A stretch of 6,273 nt of DNA, taken from positions 1 through 6,273 of the forward strand of contig JANXBB010000185.1 of NCBI GenBank assembly GCA_025061975.1, in the 5' to 3' direction. Under the pieces are notes generated by a model that had not been told where the DNA came from, ran no database searches, and saw only the letters and a list, made by a program, of their open reading frames with translations. This stretch comes from Caldifarciminota bacterium. Its GTDB lineage: Bacteria > Hydrothermota > Tepidihabitantia > Tepidihabitantales > CAIPLT01. How positions within the stretch are numbered: the first letter of the stretch is position 1; the number at the start of each line of letters is the position of its first letter. Shown here in pieces: positions 5,882-6,273 of this stretch. The position numbers were made by a program, and so were the translations under genes.

Positions 5882-5910
5882 ATTATGAGATAAAATTCCC
5901 TATCTGTCAA
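5882..5910 (-). promoter_or_regulatory. sigma-70-type promoter of the plsY fusion gene
   Basis: On the minus strand, TTGACA (5905-5910), a 17-nt spacer and CATAAT (5882-5887) form a near-consensus promoter. The predicted transcription start, near 5875, gives a leader of about 15 nt to the ATG at 5860. The gene therefore appears to have its own promoter and is the first of its transcript. Confidence 0.7.
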
Positions 5911-6018
5911 GATCTTTATCCTTTAGGCATATTTTGGGCATCTTATATATTATGAGATGAATTGTAAGTTAAGCATAAGTCCTCTCAGTAATTTTAGCGA
6001 ACAATCATTAATACCTGG

Positions 6019-6037
6019 AGGGGGTATACGGTCCCCT
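6019..6037. other. GC-rich hairpin in AT-rich spacer
   Basis: AGGGGG (6019-6024) pairs with TCCCCT (6032-6037), including one G-T wobble, around a 7-nt loop. It is the most GC-rich patch of the spacer. A competing pairing of GGTC (6030-6033) with GACC (6039-6042) overlaps it, so two folds are possible. No T-run follows on either strand, so it is not an intrinsic terminator. Confidence 0.35.
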
Positions 6038-6130
6038 AGACCTAGTAAGATTACTTTTCAATTTAGTTCTAATTTAGTTTTTGGCTTAGCTCTTAATACA
6101 GCTTTTTTTAAATATTGGGTATCACAATTT

Positions 6131-6168
6131 AGAAAAATCGACCGGTAAGTTCTCAGCCGGACTTTTCT
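6131..6168. other. two-part hairpin in the terminal spacer
   Basis: AGAAAA (6131-6136) pairs with TTTTCT (6163-6168), and inside this CCGG (6142-6145) pairs with CCGG (6157-6160) around an 11-nt loop, with an uneven internal bulge of 5 and 2 nt. The outer stem supplies a short T-run on both strands, so a weak bidirectional terminator is conceivable, but the stem is interrupted and no gene ends nearby. Confidence 0.3.
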
Positions 6169-6249
6169 TAGATAGTGCCGAGGTTTTACTCGAAGTCTTA
6201 CTGCTATAAAATAGGCTAAGTCATTTACTGGTTTGTAATATTTTTAAAC

Positions 6250-6273
6250 TTGACAAGATTTTTTTAATACTAT
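6250..6273 (+). promoter_or_regulatory. probable promoter cut by the window edge (-35 box seen)
   Basis: A perfect TTGACA (6250-6255) is followed by an A/T-rich spacer, and the window ends in TAT (6271-6273), where a -10 box would begin at 15-nt spacing. It suggests a plus-strand gene starting just beyond the window. The complete in-window match TACTAT (6268-6273) is only 12 nt from the -35 and is too close. Confidence 0.4.

Larger units (their letters stand above)
5853..6000. repeat. imperfect direct repeat of the plsY start region
   Basis: Copy A (5853-5882) covers the plsY start codon, its G tract and the edge of the -10 box. Copy B (5969-6000) matches over about 30 bp with a few mismatches and small gaps; the best core is TTAAGCATAARTCC on the plus strand, then CAGT and later GCGA. 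On the minus strand both copies read as a purine-rich site, a short spacer and ATGCTTAA. A 10-bp exact repeat, ATTATGAGAT, also occurs at 5882-5891 and 5949-5958. Copy B opens only an 8-codon frame (5976 to 5950, minus). Confidence 0.45.
5911..6273. other. about 360 bp without a supportable gene
   Basis: A 63-codon frame (5957-6148, plus) begins with ATG but has no ribosome binding site and no family I recognise, and its composition (rich in S, F, L and N) is unconvincing. A second plus frame stays open from 6090 to a stop ending at 6209, and would join the first by a single-base shift near 6146. The minus strand also has open pieces broken by stops and a shift at the same place. This could be a decayed gene, an unrecognised RNA or plain spacer. 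I checked by eye for tmRNA, RNase P RNA and SRP RNA signatures and for a tRNA T-loop and found none that hold up. Confidence 0.5.

Noticed and set aside
5957..6148. 63-codon plus-strand frame as a real gene
   Set aside because: There is no ribosome site or convincing promoter, no recognisable motif and an odd composition; it is kept only as part of the possible decayed-gene observation.
6161..6195. Resemblance of minus-strand GAAAAGTCCGG and plus-strand TGCCGAGG to RNase P RNA and tmRNA signature segments
   Set aside because: The matches are short and the other conserved parts (distal core, tag frame, tRNA-like 3' end) are missing at the required distances.

Overview
The window is a compact, AT-rich (roughly two-thirds A+T by eye) piece of a bacterial chromosome with seven complete genes plus the 3' end of an eighth. 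The proteins are mostly housekeeping: Holliday-junction processing (RuvC end, RuvA, RuvB), two secreted envelope enzymes, the PLP-homeostasis protein YggS, the HslV protease and a PlsY-type acyltransferase. An apparent lipoprotein with a 3D domain fits a cell-envelope-rich, probably diderm bacterium. Compactness, AT bias, few Shine-Dalgarno sites and start codons sitting close to -10 boxes suggest a deep-branching or uncultured lineage. A candidate-phylum WOR-3-like source is a guess from overall character, not something the sequence proves.

Layout. Positions 1-2574 (+) form one tightly packed run: ruvC (end only), ruvA, ruvB and a secreted polysaccharide-deacetylase-like gene, with gaps of 9 and 4 nt and one 4-nt overlap. 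The deacetylase overlaps tail-to-tail, by 60 bp, a minus-strand 3D-domain lipoprotein gene (2515-3192). A divergent promoter region of about 180 bp (3193-3374) then drives the lipoprotein leftward and yggS-hslV rightward. A 13-bp element lies at the -35 end of a promoter in each direction, forming a large inverted repeat. hslV ends 3 nt from the end of a convergent minus-strand gene (4646-5860), whose 404-residue product joins a PlsY-like acyltransferase to a complete-looking CTP-dependent diacylglycerol/polyprenol kinase domain. The last 360 bases or so hold no gene I can support, but show an imperfect second copy of the plsY start region, two hairpins and a -35 box running off the edge.

How the genes work together. 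RuvABC is the classical branch-migration and resolution machine. The deacetylase and the 3D lipoprotein probably both act on peptidoglycan or other envelope polysaccharide. The PlsY-kinase fusion would place two phosphatidate-related reactions in one membrane protein. This fusion is the most noteworthy object in the window, followed by the symmetric divergent promoter with an apparently leaderless yggS message. I saw no CRISPR array, tRNA, rRNA, insertion sequence or prophage.
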